A DNA stretch of 64,000 nt from Benincasa hispida (GCF_009727055.1 NC_052360.1:63788525-63852524); one strand, 5' to 3'; positions 34,701 through 46,198 are shown, numbered from the stretch's first letter. The notes: generated by a model not told the origin, from the sequence alone. Numbers and translations: made by a program.

Positions 34701-37700
34701 AGTGTTGGAAATTGCATGGGAGACCTCCAAACAGCAAGTGACGACAATCTCATGACAAAAATATTGGTTGTGCCCTAGTGAGTGACTCAGCAGATGAACA
34801 TACTCAGAAGCAGTATTCTGTTGATAGTAAGAACAGTTTGAGTATTGTTTGGGTGAATGCTATTGTACAATCAGCTAATTTTCCTTCATTTGGCCTTATT
34901 AGTATAAATGGTAAAAAACCTTGGATTGTGGACTCAGGGACCACAGATCATCTTATCAGTTCTTCAGATCTGTTTATTTCTTACAACCCGAGTACTGGAA
35001 ATGAGCGTATTCGAATTGCAGACGGGTTTTTTGCCCCTGTTCAAGGAAAGGCCATATCTCTCCGTTTGATGGTTTAGTTTTGTGTGATACTTTGCATGTG
35101 CCTAAAATCTCTTATAATCTGTTGTCTATCAGTAAAATTACAAGAGATCTGAAGGCAATTTTCTCACCTAACTCAGTTTTGTTTCAGGATCTGAAATAAG
35201 GGATGATGATTGACACTGCCCGTCACGATAAGGGACTCTATTTCCTTTCTGAAGATGCTTCCTCTAGAGATGATCATCGAACTGGGTTTATGTCATTAAA
35301 TTTTCCTGTTTCTGAAAATGACTTTATGTTGTGGCATTTCTGTTTAGGACATCCAAATTTTCAATATATGAAGTATTTGTTTCCGCATTTATTTCGCAAT
35401 GTTAATACTTCCTCTTTAAATTGTGATTTGTGTATTCGTGCCAAGCAAAGTCGTGTTCCTTTTCTGTCTCAGCTTTATAAACCCTCGAGTCCTTTTACTC
35501 TTGTTCATAGTGATGTTTGGGGCCCTGAGTCCACAATTCAAAGTTTTTTACCATTTATACTAATAAGGCCAAATGAAGGAAAATTATCTAATTATGCAAT
35601 AGCATTCACCCCAACAGTACTCAAACTGTTCTTACTGTCAACAGAAGACTGCTTCTTAGTATGTTCATCTGCTGAGTCACTCACTAGGGCACAACCAGTA
35701 TTAGATTTGTCATGAGGCCGTCGTCGCCTGCTGTTTGGAGGTCTCCCATGCAATTTCCAACACTAGTCCTTTGTGTGTCAGGGCTTCTTACAGTGCTCAC
35801 ACACAGGTGGGTTTTTTTATCGCCATTAGCACTGGGTGACTTTGCAATGAAGGCAACTGCATCAGTTGTAGTAATAGGATTATTCATGGCGCATGACCGA
35901 TCCTCTTCCAGCTGTATCTCAGAGCAAACTTCTCTGAGAGAAGGTGTAGGACGTTGGCCCAATATTCGACTACGGACACCATCGAATTTAGGATTTAATC
36001 TAGCCAAGAAAACAAACACATGGTCTGCTTCTTCAATTTTCAAGTATTGAGCCCCGTCTTGCGTGTAGCTCCAGACAATCTCTCGACACAGGTCTATCTC
36101 TTGCCAAAGCATTGATAATTTATTAAAATACGATGTCACATCCATGGACCCTTGTTTGCATTCATGGACCTGCTTGTGAAGCGTATATAGTCGCGAGGCA
36201 TTCTGTCTCTTTGAGTACAAATTTCGTGCAGCCTCCCAGATATCCTTCGCGGTTGCAGCATACAATAATGGTCCGCCTATTTGAGATTCCATACTATTCA
36301 CGAGGACAGAGCGTAATAACGAATCTTCCTCTTTCTAGATCCATTCTTGAGGATCGCCTGGTATCGGCTTTGGAATCTCCTCCGTCAAGTACCAAATTTG
36401 TGATGCCATTCGGATCAATTGGGACCAGGAGAAATAATTTTGGCCATTTAATTTTTCTCCTACGAATCAGAGTTGCCTATCGAGCCAGATAAATAAGAAA
36501 CATTTGGCAAAATAGAGAACTAATTTACCGGATTCTTTGAATAGACTGGTTGAGCCGGTTGGGGATTTGCGCCGAACATTGTATCCAAGTCTGAAATATG
36601 TTGTTGGAGATACGCCAACCGTTGTCTAACATCATCTAGGCATTGGGTCGAGCCACAAGTGGCTGGAAAAGGAGTGGCCACCGCGGCTAGATAGATGTCA
36701 CTGGCAGCTGCAGGTGGTTCTCGTATCTACCTGGCGCACGAGGTGGCTGGTTCGAGCGGTTGGATGGCGATCGGATTCTGGTTTGACCGGCTGGAATGCT
36801 CGAGCGAAGTGCTAGGCATGGCTCCATGGCGATCGATCTGACCTGGCGCAGAGGATTTGAATGGCACGAGCACGATCGATGCGGACGGCAGCCACCCACG
36901 GCTGGGCTTGATCGGATTTGTCTCTGTCCGACTGTTGAATGCATGGCTGGGCTCGATTTGATCTGTCTCTGTCCGACCGTCGAAGGCACAGCTGGGCTCG
37001 GTCTGATTCGTTTCTCCATTGACTGCAGCTGGATGGCAGAAATCAACTCCCGTAGGACTGCTTGAAAACATTCCTTCACGGCCGCTCGAATAGCCGTCTT
37101 CATATCAAAACTTGAAGTTCCATCAGTTGAAGACGATTGTGGTTGGTTCTCTTCCATAACGGCTAGGGTTTCGTCGCCTAGCTCTGATACCATGTTAAAA
37201 TATAGAAGAAAAGAAAATATCAACGCACAGTTACGTGGAAACCCTAGTACAAGGAGAAAAACCATGATATAAATATCTTTCTTATTAGTTAATCTGATAC
37301 ACTGAATACACAGAGACACAACGTATAAATAGATAGTAGGAAACCCTAGGGGTCTACATAAATGCCCCTAAGTTAATAACCCTATTTTCAATATATATAT
37401 ATATACGATAGGCCATCTTCTTTTGAGCTTTTGATATTTTGGTATACAATTCTATTTTGCTTTGATTTTTTTTAATCTTTAAGCAGGTGTTTCTTCTCTC
37501 ATTTTTTGCTGGGCAGAATTGCTAATAGTTACCATTTCAATTTGTTAGGATTAAAATACTCTTTTGGTCCCTATCTTTGAAATTTGTTCAAGTTTAGTTC
37601 CTATACTTTCAATTTTCAAATTTTAGTCCCCGTGCTTTCAATAGATCTCAAATTTGGTCTGGTTTATTGTTGATTTTCTAAAACGCTTTTTGTTATCTAT

Positions 37701-40700
37701 ATTATTTTTACTATAAATTTTGAGAACATATTCATATATTTTATTATCTTGCATGAAAATTATTATTATTTAATTAGTCTCAGTAAAAATTGATTTTGAG
37801 GGATTAAATCTAAGATTTATTGGAAGTACGGAGACTAAAATTGAACAATTGAAAATATGGAGACTAAAATTGAACAAACTTAATGCAAATAGTATTTTAT
37901 ACCTTTTGCATTCATTCTTGGTCTAACGTTGATTTCATTTACTTTTATAGGTCTTTCGAAGATTCCCAGATGAAACTGTCATGGTCGAGTGGCTACACTC
38001 TATTCCACGTTTAATTGCTGACAGTGAATCTAGCATTCAAGAAGAGTGTGAACACCTGTTTCAAGAACTAGTACTAGACCGGTTGTGTAGAGTTGGATCT
38101 TCAGGTTTACCTAAAGGAGTATTGGATCTTCTTAAAGGGATAAGTCATGCAGAGGTGGTTCCTTGGGTGAAGAAAGTTTGTGCTAATTTGGGGAAAAAGA
38201 AAAGATTAAAACGCACAATTGCAGATTCACTTCAGATAATTATAAAGACATCTGAATCCTTATGGCTAAACCAATCTTTGCCTCCAGAGAAGTGGACAGC
38301 TCCCCCGGGTGCCTGGTTCCTGCTGTCAGAAGTATCGCCTTATCTTGGGAAAGCCGTTGATTGGGAGTTTCTTTATCATCATTGGAAATTCCTTGATGAT
38401 CATGGTAGGACTGAATTTCAGAGTCCAGTGGCTCAAGTAGGTTTATTTGGAGAGGAAAACAGCTCAGAGTCAAATTCCGTTGCTTGGGCTCAAGATCGGG
38501 TTTTTCTCTTACAAACCATTTCTAATGTTTCTGTTGAGCTGCCTCCAGAACCTGCAGCAGAATTAGCTCATGAACTGCTTAAAAGGGTTGAAGAATTCAA
38601 CATGCATTCGACGGAGGTAAGCGTCAACATCATTGTTTTCAAACTGTTTTACTCTCCATCATGGTTGGTTTATTTCTCCGGTACAATTGTAAATTCACCA
38701 ATACGTAGTTTCCTAACACGTTTCCAAGGAAAAAAACCTCATCTTCTAGACTCGTGTGGTATATGAACATTGTTCATCACGGATACAGTTCTATACTTCA
38801 TACTATCTCTGTCCTTACATGCATGCTATAGTTTCGGGCTAGTTACTAAATGTGCTCAGCTCAACGTGTATGGTAGTTTTTTACTAAAATGTCTTTTAAC
38901 GTAGGGAAAAATACTTCTTGGAATTAGTTGACGACTCATATTTGGTGAACATGTAAATATATATAGCCGGTGAGTGTGGACAGTATCAGCCAATGCGTGT
39001 GAATGCAGCTTCACATGTTTTGGCAATTGGGATTTTTCACTCTTGATTTTGTTTCACCATTCTTTTTTATTGCTTCAAATATCCATACAGTCCGATAAAA
39101 GGCCTGAAAACATCTGGAATAATGAAAAATTAGTAAAGTACAGCGATAAAGTAATAATATAAATACAATTCAAAAAGTGTGCTGGGTTTGAATTTTCTTA
39201 TAGCACCTTTTCTGTTAAACACCAATTTTAAAAGATCAATACTTATATGTATGTCTAGTCTCTTTTTCTTGATATATCACACGCATTTTCAAATAATGAT
39301 GATCTCTTGGTAGGTGAATGCACATGTAAAAACACTTAAAACATTGTGCAAGCGGAAGGCTGTGCAATCTACTGAAGCCGATGCCCTCATCCTTAAATGG
39401 GTAAACCAGCTGCTTTCCAAAGCCTTTCACATATTGGAGAAGTACATATCCAAGCATGCAGAAGCAAACAAAGATGTGAACTTCGTAACTCCACCTCCTA
39501 AAAGTGGTAGTCGAATGGGGAAGAAAGCAACTGCCAGGAGCAAGTCCTTGTCCCGAGCAAGCACTGCAACTTACACCATTGGTTCATTGATTCTCATTTG
39601 TCCATCGGCTGACATGACTACAATCATACCACTTCTCCACACCATCATCACTTCTGGAAACCGTGATCCCAAATCTAATAAACTACCAATTCAAACTGCA
39701 TCTCTAAAGGAAACTGCCCCTTCTTTATACGTTCAAGCATGGTTGACAATGGGGAAGATTTGCCTTGCTGACGAGAAACGTGCAAAGAGTTACATTCCTC
39801 TATTTGTACAGGTTAGGTCTTGAATCTTAGGCCTTACATCACTCATGTAGCCTGGTCTTTTGATGATTTGAATGAATGTTACATGTAGGTCTCTGGCGTT
39901 CTGTTTTTGTAGGAATAATACCACAAGAACTACATGAGTCCAATCATATATTCTTTTCGACTTATATTGTAGATAAATTTTTACTTGTTTGTTGATTAAG
40001 TTCTTTTTTTATTAGAAGTATACACATGCTAGATATCAAGGGTATTACTGCGCTAGAATTTATGAGATTTTCCTTGTTTTCGTACATAAGATTTCATGTT
40101 ATAGTACTTTATCAGTGTCTTTTATATAGTCAAATTTTGTTCGACACAATTCAAGTTGCTTAAAATTTTAAGAGTCTTTTTATGTTGGGCAGGAGCTTGG
40201 AAATAGTGATTGTGCAGCTCTTCGCAACAACCTTGTTATCACAATGGCAGATTTTTGTGTACGCTATACTGCTCTAGTTGACTGGTAAGTTTGATACATG
40301 ATGCGAGTGTTGGAGATAAGCTAGCTTTATCAAATATTTTGTAATGACGGCAACAGAAGCTTTTTATGCTTGTTCCAAGTTACAATCTGACTGACTCTGA
40401 ATTGAACAGCTACCTTACGAAAATCACAAAATGCCTTCGTGACCCTTGTGAACTTGTCAGAAGACATACATTCATACTTCTATCGAGATTACTACAGGTA
40501 ATTTGTCCTTTCTCAACTCCTAAAAACTTCTCCAAATTTTCACTTTTTCATGTTTGTGAGTAACAATGTTGAGCAACACCATTTTAATTTTCAGAGGGAC
40601 TACGTGAAATGGAGAGGGGTTTTGTTTCTTCGGTTTCTCTTGTCACTTGTTGATGAATCAGAGAAGATTCGTCAACTAGCTGCTTTCCTTTTTGGGAACA

Positions 40701-42170
40701 TTTTAAAAGGTTATAAATGTTACATAATTAGCCATTGTCATGGTTATAATACTGGTCATATCATTACAACGTGCCAATGGAATTGAAATGTGAAACTGAC
40801 TTTGCAGTGAAGGCGCCACTTTTGGCTTACAACAGTTTTGTAGAAGCAATTTATGTTTTGAATGACTGTCATGCTCATTCTGGACATAGCGATTCTAATG
40901 CTTCGCGAGCGGAAAGTCGACTCTTCTCCATCCGGTAAGGAATGTTTGAACTCTGTGACTTATTATACTATTACCTGTAATGGAAAATGATTATCTTTTG
41001 TCTATCTTTCCAACTTTATATTTTAAGAGGCAATGATGAAAGGTCGAGGTCCAAGAGAATGCACATTTATGTTTCTCTATTGAAACAAATGGCTCCCGAG
41101 CATCTTTTGGCAACCTTTGCAAAGTTATGTGCAGAAATTCTTGTTGCAGCATCAGATGGTATGCTCAATATAGATGATACCACTGCACGGTCTGTTTTAC
41201 AGGTCCAAATTCAAAGGAATCATCTTTAGTTAATATTTTTGCTGCTTTTCTAATTTTCTTTTTTAGTGTTTACAACCTAGAATCTCATTAGTTCCCCTTG
41301 GCTGAAAGCACAGGATACCTTTGATATTCTTGCTTGTAAAGAGATCCGACTATCGGTAAATCGAGTATCATCATCAGAATCTGGTGATGTAGATGAGGAA
41401 GGAGGCGAGAGTGGAGGAGCATCTGCTGCTAGAGGAAAGGTCATCACTCATGCAGTGAGAAAGAGTCTCATTCAAAACACTATACCCATCTTCATTGAGT
41501 TAAAAAGGCTAATGGAAAGCAAGAATAGCCCCCTTATAGGTGTGAATCACTCCTAAACTTAAATAATTTAAATTGAAATATTAAGTGTGTTTGGAACGAC
41601 TTTGTAAGTGCTTTAAAAAGTGTTTTAACTCTTAAAAAGTCATTCCAAATAGATCCTAAGATATGTTTAACATTTTGTACATATTCTTTAATAATAGGTT
41701 CCCTCATGGAATGTCTTCGAGTTCTTCTCAAAGACTACAAGAATGAAATCGATGACTTATTGGTGGCCGATAAGCAACTTCAAAAAGAGCTCCTCTATGA
41801 CATTCAAAAGTACGAATCTACCAAAGCCAAGTCAGCTGCTGCCGAGGCAGTCAACGAGATGCAAAAGTCAACTAACTTTCTTTCTCCTGAGGCTCCTTCT
41901 CGAGCTAGAAGCACTATTAACAAGATAACCTCAAAACTTCAAAATGATTCGAAAGTTGCTTCAGCCATTGCTGATGCAGCTGCTGCAGCCACAGCAAAAT
42001 CTGTGCTCAGGGAAGTGAATAGAGGGGCTTCGACACCGCCTTTCGGTTCTCTAAGTTTGCCTATACTCAAGTCTTGTACCGGTGGAAACAATGGCACAAA
42101 TTCCTCACATTTGAATGTGATAGAATCTTTGAGAAAACGCCAATCTTTTGAGTCTGATGAAGAAAACTAA
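28739..42170 (+). CDS. CAP-D3: condensin-2 complex subunit D3 (CAP-D3), 10 exons, 1317 aa
   Basis: Non-SMC HEAT-repeat subunit of condensin II, which compacts chromosomes in the nucleus with SMC2/SMC4, CAP-H2 and CAP-G2. Exons: 28739-30232, 37951-38616, 39314-39811, 40193-40284, 40410-40497, 40595-40709, 40808-40934, 41028-41202, 41314-41539, 41698-42170. Every intron is GT-AG and the frame stays open (3954 bp with stop). Length agrees with plant CAP-D3 proteins (about 1310 aa, from memory). Residues 139-149 form a basic KRKRKGG-type patch, a likely nuclear signal. HEAT-like helices fill most of the protein. The Cnd1-type domain spans about residues 890-1080 (TKCLRDPCELVRRHTFILLS and WRGVLFLRFLLSLVDESEK). 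The tail is charged, Ala-rich and phospho-site-like (SFESDEEN). The ATG at 28739 is the first in frame in a GC-rich leader. Intron 1 is 7.7 kb and carries a retroelement. No coding damage is seen. Confidence 0.93.
30657..30868 (-). repeat. 3' LTR of the intron-1 copia element
   Basis: In plus coordinates TGTTAAAATATAGAAG...CCCTATTTTCAACA, 212 bp, with TG...CA ends. Next to it the minus strand carries a purine-rich CTTGATAGGGAG, the polypurine tract. Very similar to 37193-37393 and to the complement of 32953-33157. Confidence 0.85.
30933..32950 (-). pseudogene. copia linker, RT and RNase H, one frame with three stops
   Basis: A single minus-strand frame runs from about 32945 to 30933. The Pro/Glu-rich integrase-RT linker (32933-32595) leads into RT. 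RT has an intact VYVDDIVLS catalytic box near 31830. RNase H has AYTDSNWAGSVVNRKSTSGY near 31350, VEAEYRAM near 31210, and the end KHVEIDRHFIKER near 31040. Only three in-frame stops interrupt it, near 32594, 32372 and 32102, two of them at expected Trp codons. From 32039 down, 368 codons are open. This is the best preserved pol piece in the window, but it lacks the integrase core. Confidence 0.88.
32953..33157 (+). repeat. third, inverted LTR of the intron-1 copia element
   Basis: TGTTAAAAATAGGG...ATATTTTAACA, 205 bp, the reverse complement of the two outer LTRs with a few changes. It is followed directly by the primer site at 33158. Confidence 0.88.
33158..33169 (+). other. primer binding site, initiator Met tRNA type
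   Basis: TGGTATCAGAGC, complementary to the 3' end of plant initiator tRNA-Met, the usual copia primer, right after the LTR end. Confidence 0.88.
33193..34750 (+). pseudogene. copia gag, plus-strand copy
   Basis: Starts MEDNQPKSSSVDGTSSFDMK 24 bases after the primer site and stops at 33285 before continuing in shifted frames. A tandem repeat of about 45 bp (33375-33540, GACGGTCGGACAGAGAC theme) lies in the N-terminal part. The UBN2-type gag core runs 34057-34482: PLLYAATAKDIWEVARDLYS, then KQGSMDMTSYFNKLSMLW. Frameshifts and stops follow. It is the inverted partner of 35684-37157. Confidence 0.78.
33375..33545 (+). repeat. about 45-bp tandem repeat in copia gag
   Basis: Three to four imperfect units with CGGTCGGACAGAGAC and AATCAGATCGAGC. 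The mirrored copy lies at about 36900-37020 on the minus strand, where it encodes STVGQRQI repeats. Confidence 0.7.
34751..35547 (+). pseudogene. copia protease and integrase start, plus-strand copy
   Basis: Catalytic Asp-Ser-Gly at 34931-34939 (WIVDSGTTDHLI). A stop at 35075-35077 is followed by the GAG-pre-integrase block: MLWHFCLGHPNFQYMKYL near 35325, the Cys pair CDLCIRAKQSR near 35425, and HSDVWGPEST near 35506, which holds the first catalytic Asp of integrase. The coding breaks off at about 35547, exactly where the orientation flips. The segment 34918-35547 is the unpaired centre of the inverted repeat. Confidence 0.8.
35548..37157 (-). pseudogene. copia gag and protease start, minus-strand copy
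   Basis: The minus strand starts MEENQPQSSSTDGTSSFDMK at 37157, inside a frame that is open upstream into the LTR. It carries the STVGQRQI repeats and later a gag core open for 205 codons (36301-35684): PLLYAATAKDIWEAARNLYS, MTSYFNKLSMLW-like and PTPSLREVCSEIQLEEDRSC. It ends near 35548, just before the protease Asp-Ser-Gly. A frameshift lies between the two open parts. Better preserved than its inverted twin. Confidence 0.8.
37181..37192 (-). other. primer binding site, initiator Met tRNA type
   Basis: Minus strand TGGTATCAGAGC adjoining the LTR at 37193-37393. Confidence 0.88.
37193..37393 (-). repeat. 5' LTR of the intron-1 copia element
   Basis: In plus coordinates TGTTAAAATATAGAAG...CCCTATTTTCAATA; about 201 bp. 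It differs from 30657-30868 by several substitutions and by the loss of about 11 bases in the CCTACACAATTACATAAA part. Confidence 0.85.
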
Positions 42171-42300
42171 TGTACATGGGCTAACTAGGTAACAAGATTG
42201 AAAATTAGTGGACTTTTTTATGTTGTAATCTTGGTCTATTTTATTTTGTATTTAATTTCATTTTGATGTAAAATGTAATATTATTAAATGGTTATAACTT
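42171..42300 (+). terminator. likely 3' UTR and poly(A) region of CAP-D3
   Basis: After the TAA the sequence turns T-rich (TTTTATGTTGTAATCTTGG, then TTTTATTTTGTATTTAATTT) and then has ATTATTAAATGG near 42280, a plant-like far/near upstream element pattern. The exact cleavage site cannot be set by reading. Confidence 0.4.
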
Positions 42301-43074
42301 AGAGGTATGAGAGATTGTATAGAGAACTATTGGCAAATGGTATCCTTATTTGTGGTGGAGAATGTTCGATTTGATTGATGTTGTCGAGACCTAAATTACA
42401 AATAAATCTTCAAATCTAGGTTTCGGATAGGTGCAGGGAATGCATTCTTTGTTTTGATCTGAATTTTAAATTTTCATAGTCATTTCGATTTGTTTGATTC
42501 AATATTAACATAAGAGATAAATCAATATTTTTTACGAAATGCAATAAAAATATGAACAATTATTTGTAAATTGATAGCGTTTGTTCCTTTTGCACGAGTT
42601 TAGTTTTGTTGTTTGGTTGGATTGTCACTAATCTTTCTATATTTTCTGTTATTTTCAGAAATGACGGTGGCCTTAAGGGTAGAAGATCAACTATTGTTTC
42701 TGCATCTGGTTCATTTGAAAGGTTTATAAATTTATGTACATATTTTTACATCCTAGCGATATGTTAGTGATGAGGGAATTATTTGCAGACTGCAGTCTTT
42801 TAAATGGATGAAATTTAAATGTAGATGAGCTAGCTAGAGTCTTAATCTTTGTCTCCTTCCTTCCCTATGTTCCCTATGTGGGTTAGGCCATTTGGTGGTT
42901 GACTGAATATGTGCAATTTAATTGATTTGGAGTGGTTTTTTAGGGTTTTAACCAAATTGACATCCCCATGATACTTAGTGGACCTACGTAATTAGTTGTC
43001 AAATTGATAGCACAAAAAATGTGTTATCTTCCTCTTCTTAATTCGGAGTTGTTAATTTATCTGATGAGCTTAAT
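42301..43074. other. intergenic, nothing recognised
   Basis: No open frame, no repeat structure. Its right edge is the proposed start of an Athila-like LTR. Confidence 0.45.
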
Positions 43075-44514
43075 TGTTGGTTTTGTAGGTATCGGGTGCA
43101 TAAGAGGTAAAGTGAGACATTCGGTACGAAAAGATGATAAAATGGCCAACTTTGGAGCTAAAATGCACTAGGGAGAAAGAAGGCCGAGAAATTACGAAAT
43201 TGCCCTTGGTAGGAGTGTAGCTACGCTCTATGGAGTGTAGAGTTACACTCAAAGGTAGTAGTCTCACTTTTGGGAGAAGTAGGGGAGCATAGCTACGCTA
43301 GGTGAAGCTTAGCATTACGCTCAAAGGCAGTAGTCTCGTTTTTTGGGACAAACATTGGAGCGTAACGACGCTCTATGGCGTGTAGTTACGCTCGGAACAT
43401 TGACAGAGATGCACGGCATGCGCGCACGCGGGAGCATAAGGCCTCAGCGTTGCTAAGCTGAAGGCCTACGTTGCGGAAACCTGAAAACCAGTGTAGTTAC
43501 GCTCGGTCGAGCATAGCTACATTGCAAGCCTGCTATAAAATGTTTTCTACGCTCGATTTGAGAATTATCCTGCCGCTTTGCTACTTTCTACACCTGGATT
43601 CTTCTCCTCCCCATTGTAAACGTTAGTCCTATTCTATTTTTTTCAACATTAAACTTCAACAACTTGATATAGAGAATGATTAAGGCCTAAGCTATAAGAA
43701 CTTAGCTTAGGTCTTTTAGTTTATTTTCATTCCTTTAGGGTTCTTGAGATTTTGATTAGTATTTTTGCTGAGATTTACTGATCTTATGAGATTTCATCTT
43801 GCATCAATTCTTTAATCTTTCTTTCATGGGAATATCTGATAAATTAGCCGTGTTGGTTTGATTGATCGCTTTCGATTAGCCTTAATTTGTAATCGTTAGG
43901 TAGTTAATCATCTAGAAGCAAAGAATAAGTAAGATCGTGAAGTTAATTAGGGGTTCCAATTAATAAACTTTCTAATCTAGACAAATCTCTCCTCAAATAA
44001 TTAATTAGACGATGGAAATTGATCATTTGGCTTAGCATGCCATTAAGCTTAATACTTGTTATTTTACTGTTTAGGAGGATTCTCACTTAAACTCTAAATT
44101 AATTTGATCTTATGGACTACTATTTAGGATTCTAAGTGAGTTGGCTAAGTTTTAAATGGAAAATTTCATGCTCATTTTATGATTAAGTCTGTGATAGAAT
44201 TATAAGAATGAGAAAAACTTGACAGGCCCAAGTTAAGTGTTTGTTTAATTGATAAATTCACACGATTAACTCAACTCACACTCTGTGCATTTAATTTACT
44301 CTACATCATTTTATTTCGTGCTATTTACATTCATTTAGCATTATCAATCACAAAACCCCCATTTACTTCCTATAAGCTTTGAGGTTTAGAAATCTTAACG
44401 ACTTTCTGTGGATCAACTCCGTACTTTCGTTTTCTATATTTAGTAGAGTAAGATACGAAAAATTATTTGGTTCAAATCGTAGGGTTTTACGACGCCTCAT
44501 CGGCTTCGACCAAA
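43075..44514 (+). repeat. Athila-like gypsy LTR
   Basis: Starts TGTTGGTTTTGTAGG and reaches a degenerate Athila-type primer site at 44515. It contains diverged tandem units with AGTGTAG(A)GTTACGCTC and CTCAAAGG(T/C)AGTAGTCTC (43200-43400), and later LTR text typical of this clade. Only one copy is present, so the edges are inferred. Confidence 0.55.
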
Positions 44515-44533
44515 TTGACGTCGTTGCTGGAGA
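44515..44533 (+). other. degenerate primer binding site of the Athila type
   Basis: TTGACGTCGTTGCTGGAGA resembles the TTGGCGCCGTTGCCGGGGA found after Athila LTRs, the differences being mostly C/G to T/A changes. The sense agrees with gag at 44784 on the plus strand. Confidence 0.6.
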
Positions 44534-44783
44534 ACCAAAAGATTTCTTTATTAAGGAGCTTATAGTTTCTTGCTTGCTAATTGCTTTTCTCTTTTAATGC
44601 ATGACCATAGCTCCCAAAGAGTCTACATTATTATATTTTGCAGACATAAATTGGGAAGAAAGAAGAATTAGAAGAGAAAGAAGAAAGCAAGCCGCGAGAG
44701 AAGATAACATCAATGTAGAAGACACCTTATAAGAAAAGTCCAAAGAAGAGAGTGTTCCTAAAAAATAAGAAACATCATCACTC

Positions 44784-45670
44784 ATGGCTAAGCGAGAGGA
44801 GTCGTTGAGAGAGCTTGCTGCTCCTGACACAACACAGCAAACATTGTGCATCACGTACCTCGAGGCGACCAGTACGTTTGAATTAAAGTTTGGGTTAATG
44901 CACTTACTTCCATTTTTTTCTAGCTTTGCAGGTGAGGACCCGCATAAACACCTCAAGGAGTTCCATCTCGTGTGCAATGAGATGAGGCTGAATGAAGTAA
45001 CTCAAGAGCATTTAAACATAATGTTTCCCTTCTTCTTGAAGGGGGATGCTAAGGACTGGCTATATATTCTACCACCTAGGAGTATCTCATCCTAGGAAGA
45101 GATTAAACAACAATTTCTAGAGAAATTCTTTTCGACTTCGCGTGCTACGAGTATCTAGAAGGAAATTTATAATATCTTGCAGTTCGATAGGGAAACACTA
45201 CATGAGTATTGGGAGAGCTTCAAGAGGATATGTGCGAGATTCCCCCATTACTAGATCTCAGACAAGCTGGCTATATCGTACTTCTACGAGGGGTTGTTGC
45301 AAAGTAATAAGAGCAACATCGATGTCACTGCGGGAGGAGCTTTGGTTAACAAATCCCAACTGAGGCGATAAAGCTCATAACAACCAATGCAACCAATTCT
45401 CAACAATTTGGCACAAGGGCTTCAATTAGTGTAAAGGCGACTTCTAAGGTAAGTGATCTCGGAAAAGAAATTTCTGACCTTGTTTTTGCTATGAAACAGG
45501 TGGCTAAGGAAAGAATTTAACCCACCATCGTTTGTCAAATATGCACAATGAGTGGCCACACTACTGATATATGCCCAAACATTCAACAAGGAATGATACC
45601 AAAGGTGAATGCTAGTGGAGGGTTCAATTTCAATGGACGAAACATACAAGAGATCCCTATAGTCTGACGT
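44784..45670 (+). pseudogene. Athila-like gag fragment
   Basis: Encodes an Athila-type gag core: FELKFGLMHLLPFF, then FAGEDPHKHLKEFHLVCNEM, then FFLKGDAKDWLYILPP. Single stops then interrupt it (TAG at 45093-45095 at an expected Trp). The same frame goes on with EEIKQQFLEKFF and ETLHEYWESFKRICARFPH. After a frameshift a CX2CX4HX4C zinc knuckle (CQICTMSGHTTDIC) is at 45533-45574. The element is cut off at 45690, where a copia LTR begins; its pol is not in the window. Confidence 0.8.
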
Positions 45671-45690
45671 ACAATCTTGGGTGGCGGGCA

Positions 45691-46196
45691 TGTTAGGTTT
45701 TTGGCAAAATATTAGAAGTGCGGTTGTCCCACATAAAATAGATTTAGGAAATTCATGGGCTTGTCCTACATTGAAAAGGTTTAAGAAAGTCTGGACTTGT
45801 CTTACATCGAAAATATTTTGGAAAGTCATGGGTTCTAAGCCTATAAAAGGAGTCCATGCCTTTGATTTTCAGTCGTCCAGTTAGAAACACTTTAAGCTTA
45901 GTGTGCTAACTTTAATTAAATTTCTTTTGTATTCTCTAGCTTAAGAGTGGGAAAAAATGTGTGAATAGTCAAAAGCTTTGAGAGAGTATTATTGTAATTG
46001 GGATTTGGGGAGAAAATTGTTCTGTGTTGATTGTAACAATTTTTCACATAGTGGATTTCTTTCTGGTAGGCCGTAGTTTTTCTGAGTTTGGAGTTTTCCA
46101 CGTAATTTCTTGTGTGTCCAATTTTATTGTCTTCTTTTAATTTCTCTATTATTTTCTGCTTATTCCTGCAGTAAACGTGTGAGGTTCTTCCCGACA
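45691..46196 (+). repeat. copia 5' LTR, 506 bp
   Basis: TGTTAGGTTTTTGGC...CTTCCCGACA with TG...CA ends, directly upstream of a tRNA-Met primer site at 46199. A TATA-like CTATAAAAGG is at 45841-45850, in front of the presumed transcript start. Confidence 0.82.
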
Positions 46197-46198
46197 AG

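Larger units (their letters stand above)
30657..37393 (-). mobile_element. rearranged Ty1/copia element with inverted middle, in CAP-D3 intron 1
   Basis: The outer parts read on the minus strand: LTR 37193-37393, primer site, gag to the protease start (37157-35548), then RT/RNase H (32950-30933) and LTR 30657-30868. Between them, 32953-35547 reads on the plus strand: a third LTR, primer site, gag, protease and integrase start of the same family. Gag and the 5' LTR are therefore present twice in opposite orientation (arms about 32953-34917 and 35548-37393), and the integrase core is absent. CAP-D3 exons 1 and 2 flank the whole. No clear target duplication is seen (CGTAT left, TATAT right). Confidence 0.85.

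Noticed and set aside
36133..36492. 119-aa plus-strand ORF
   Set aside because: Shadow of the minus-strand copia gag, whose conserved residues are clear.
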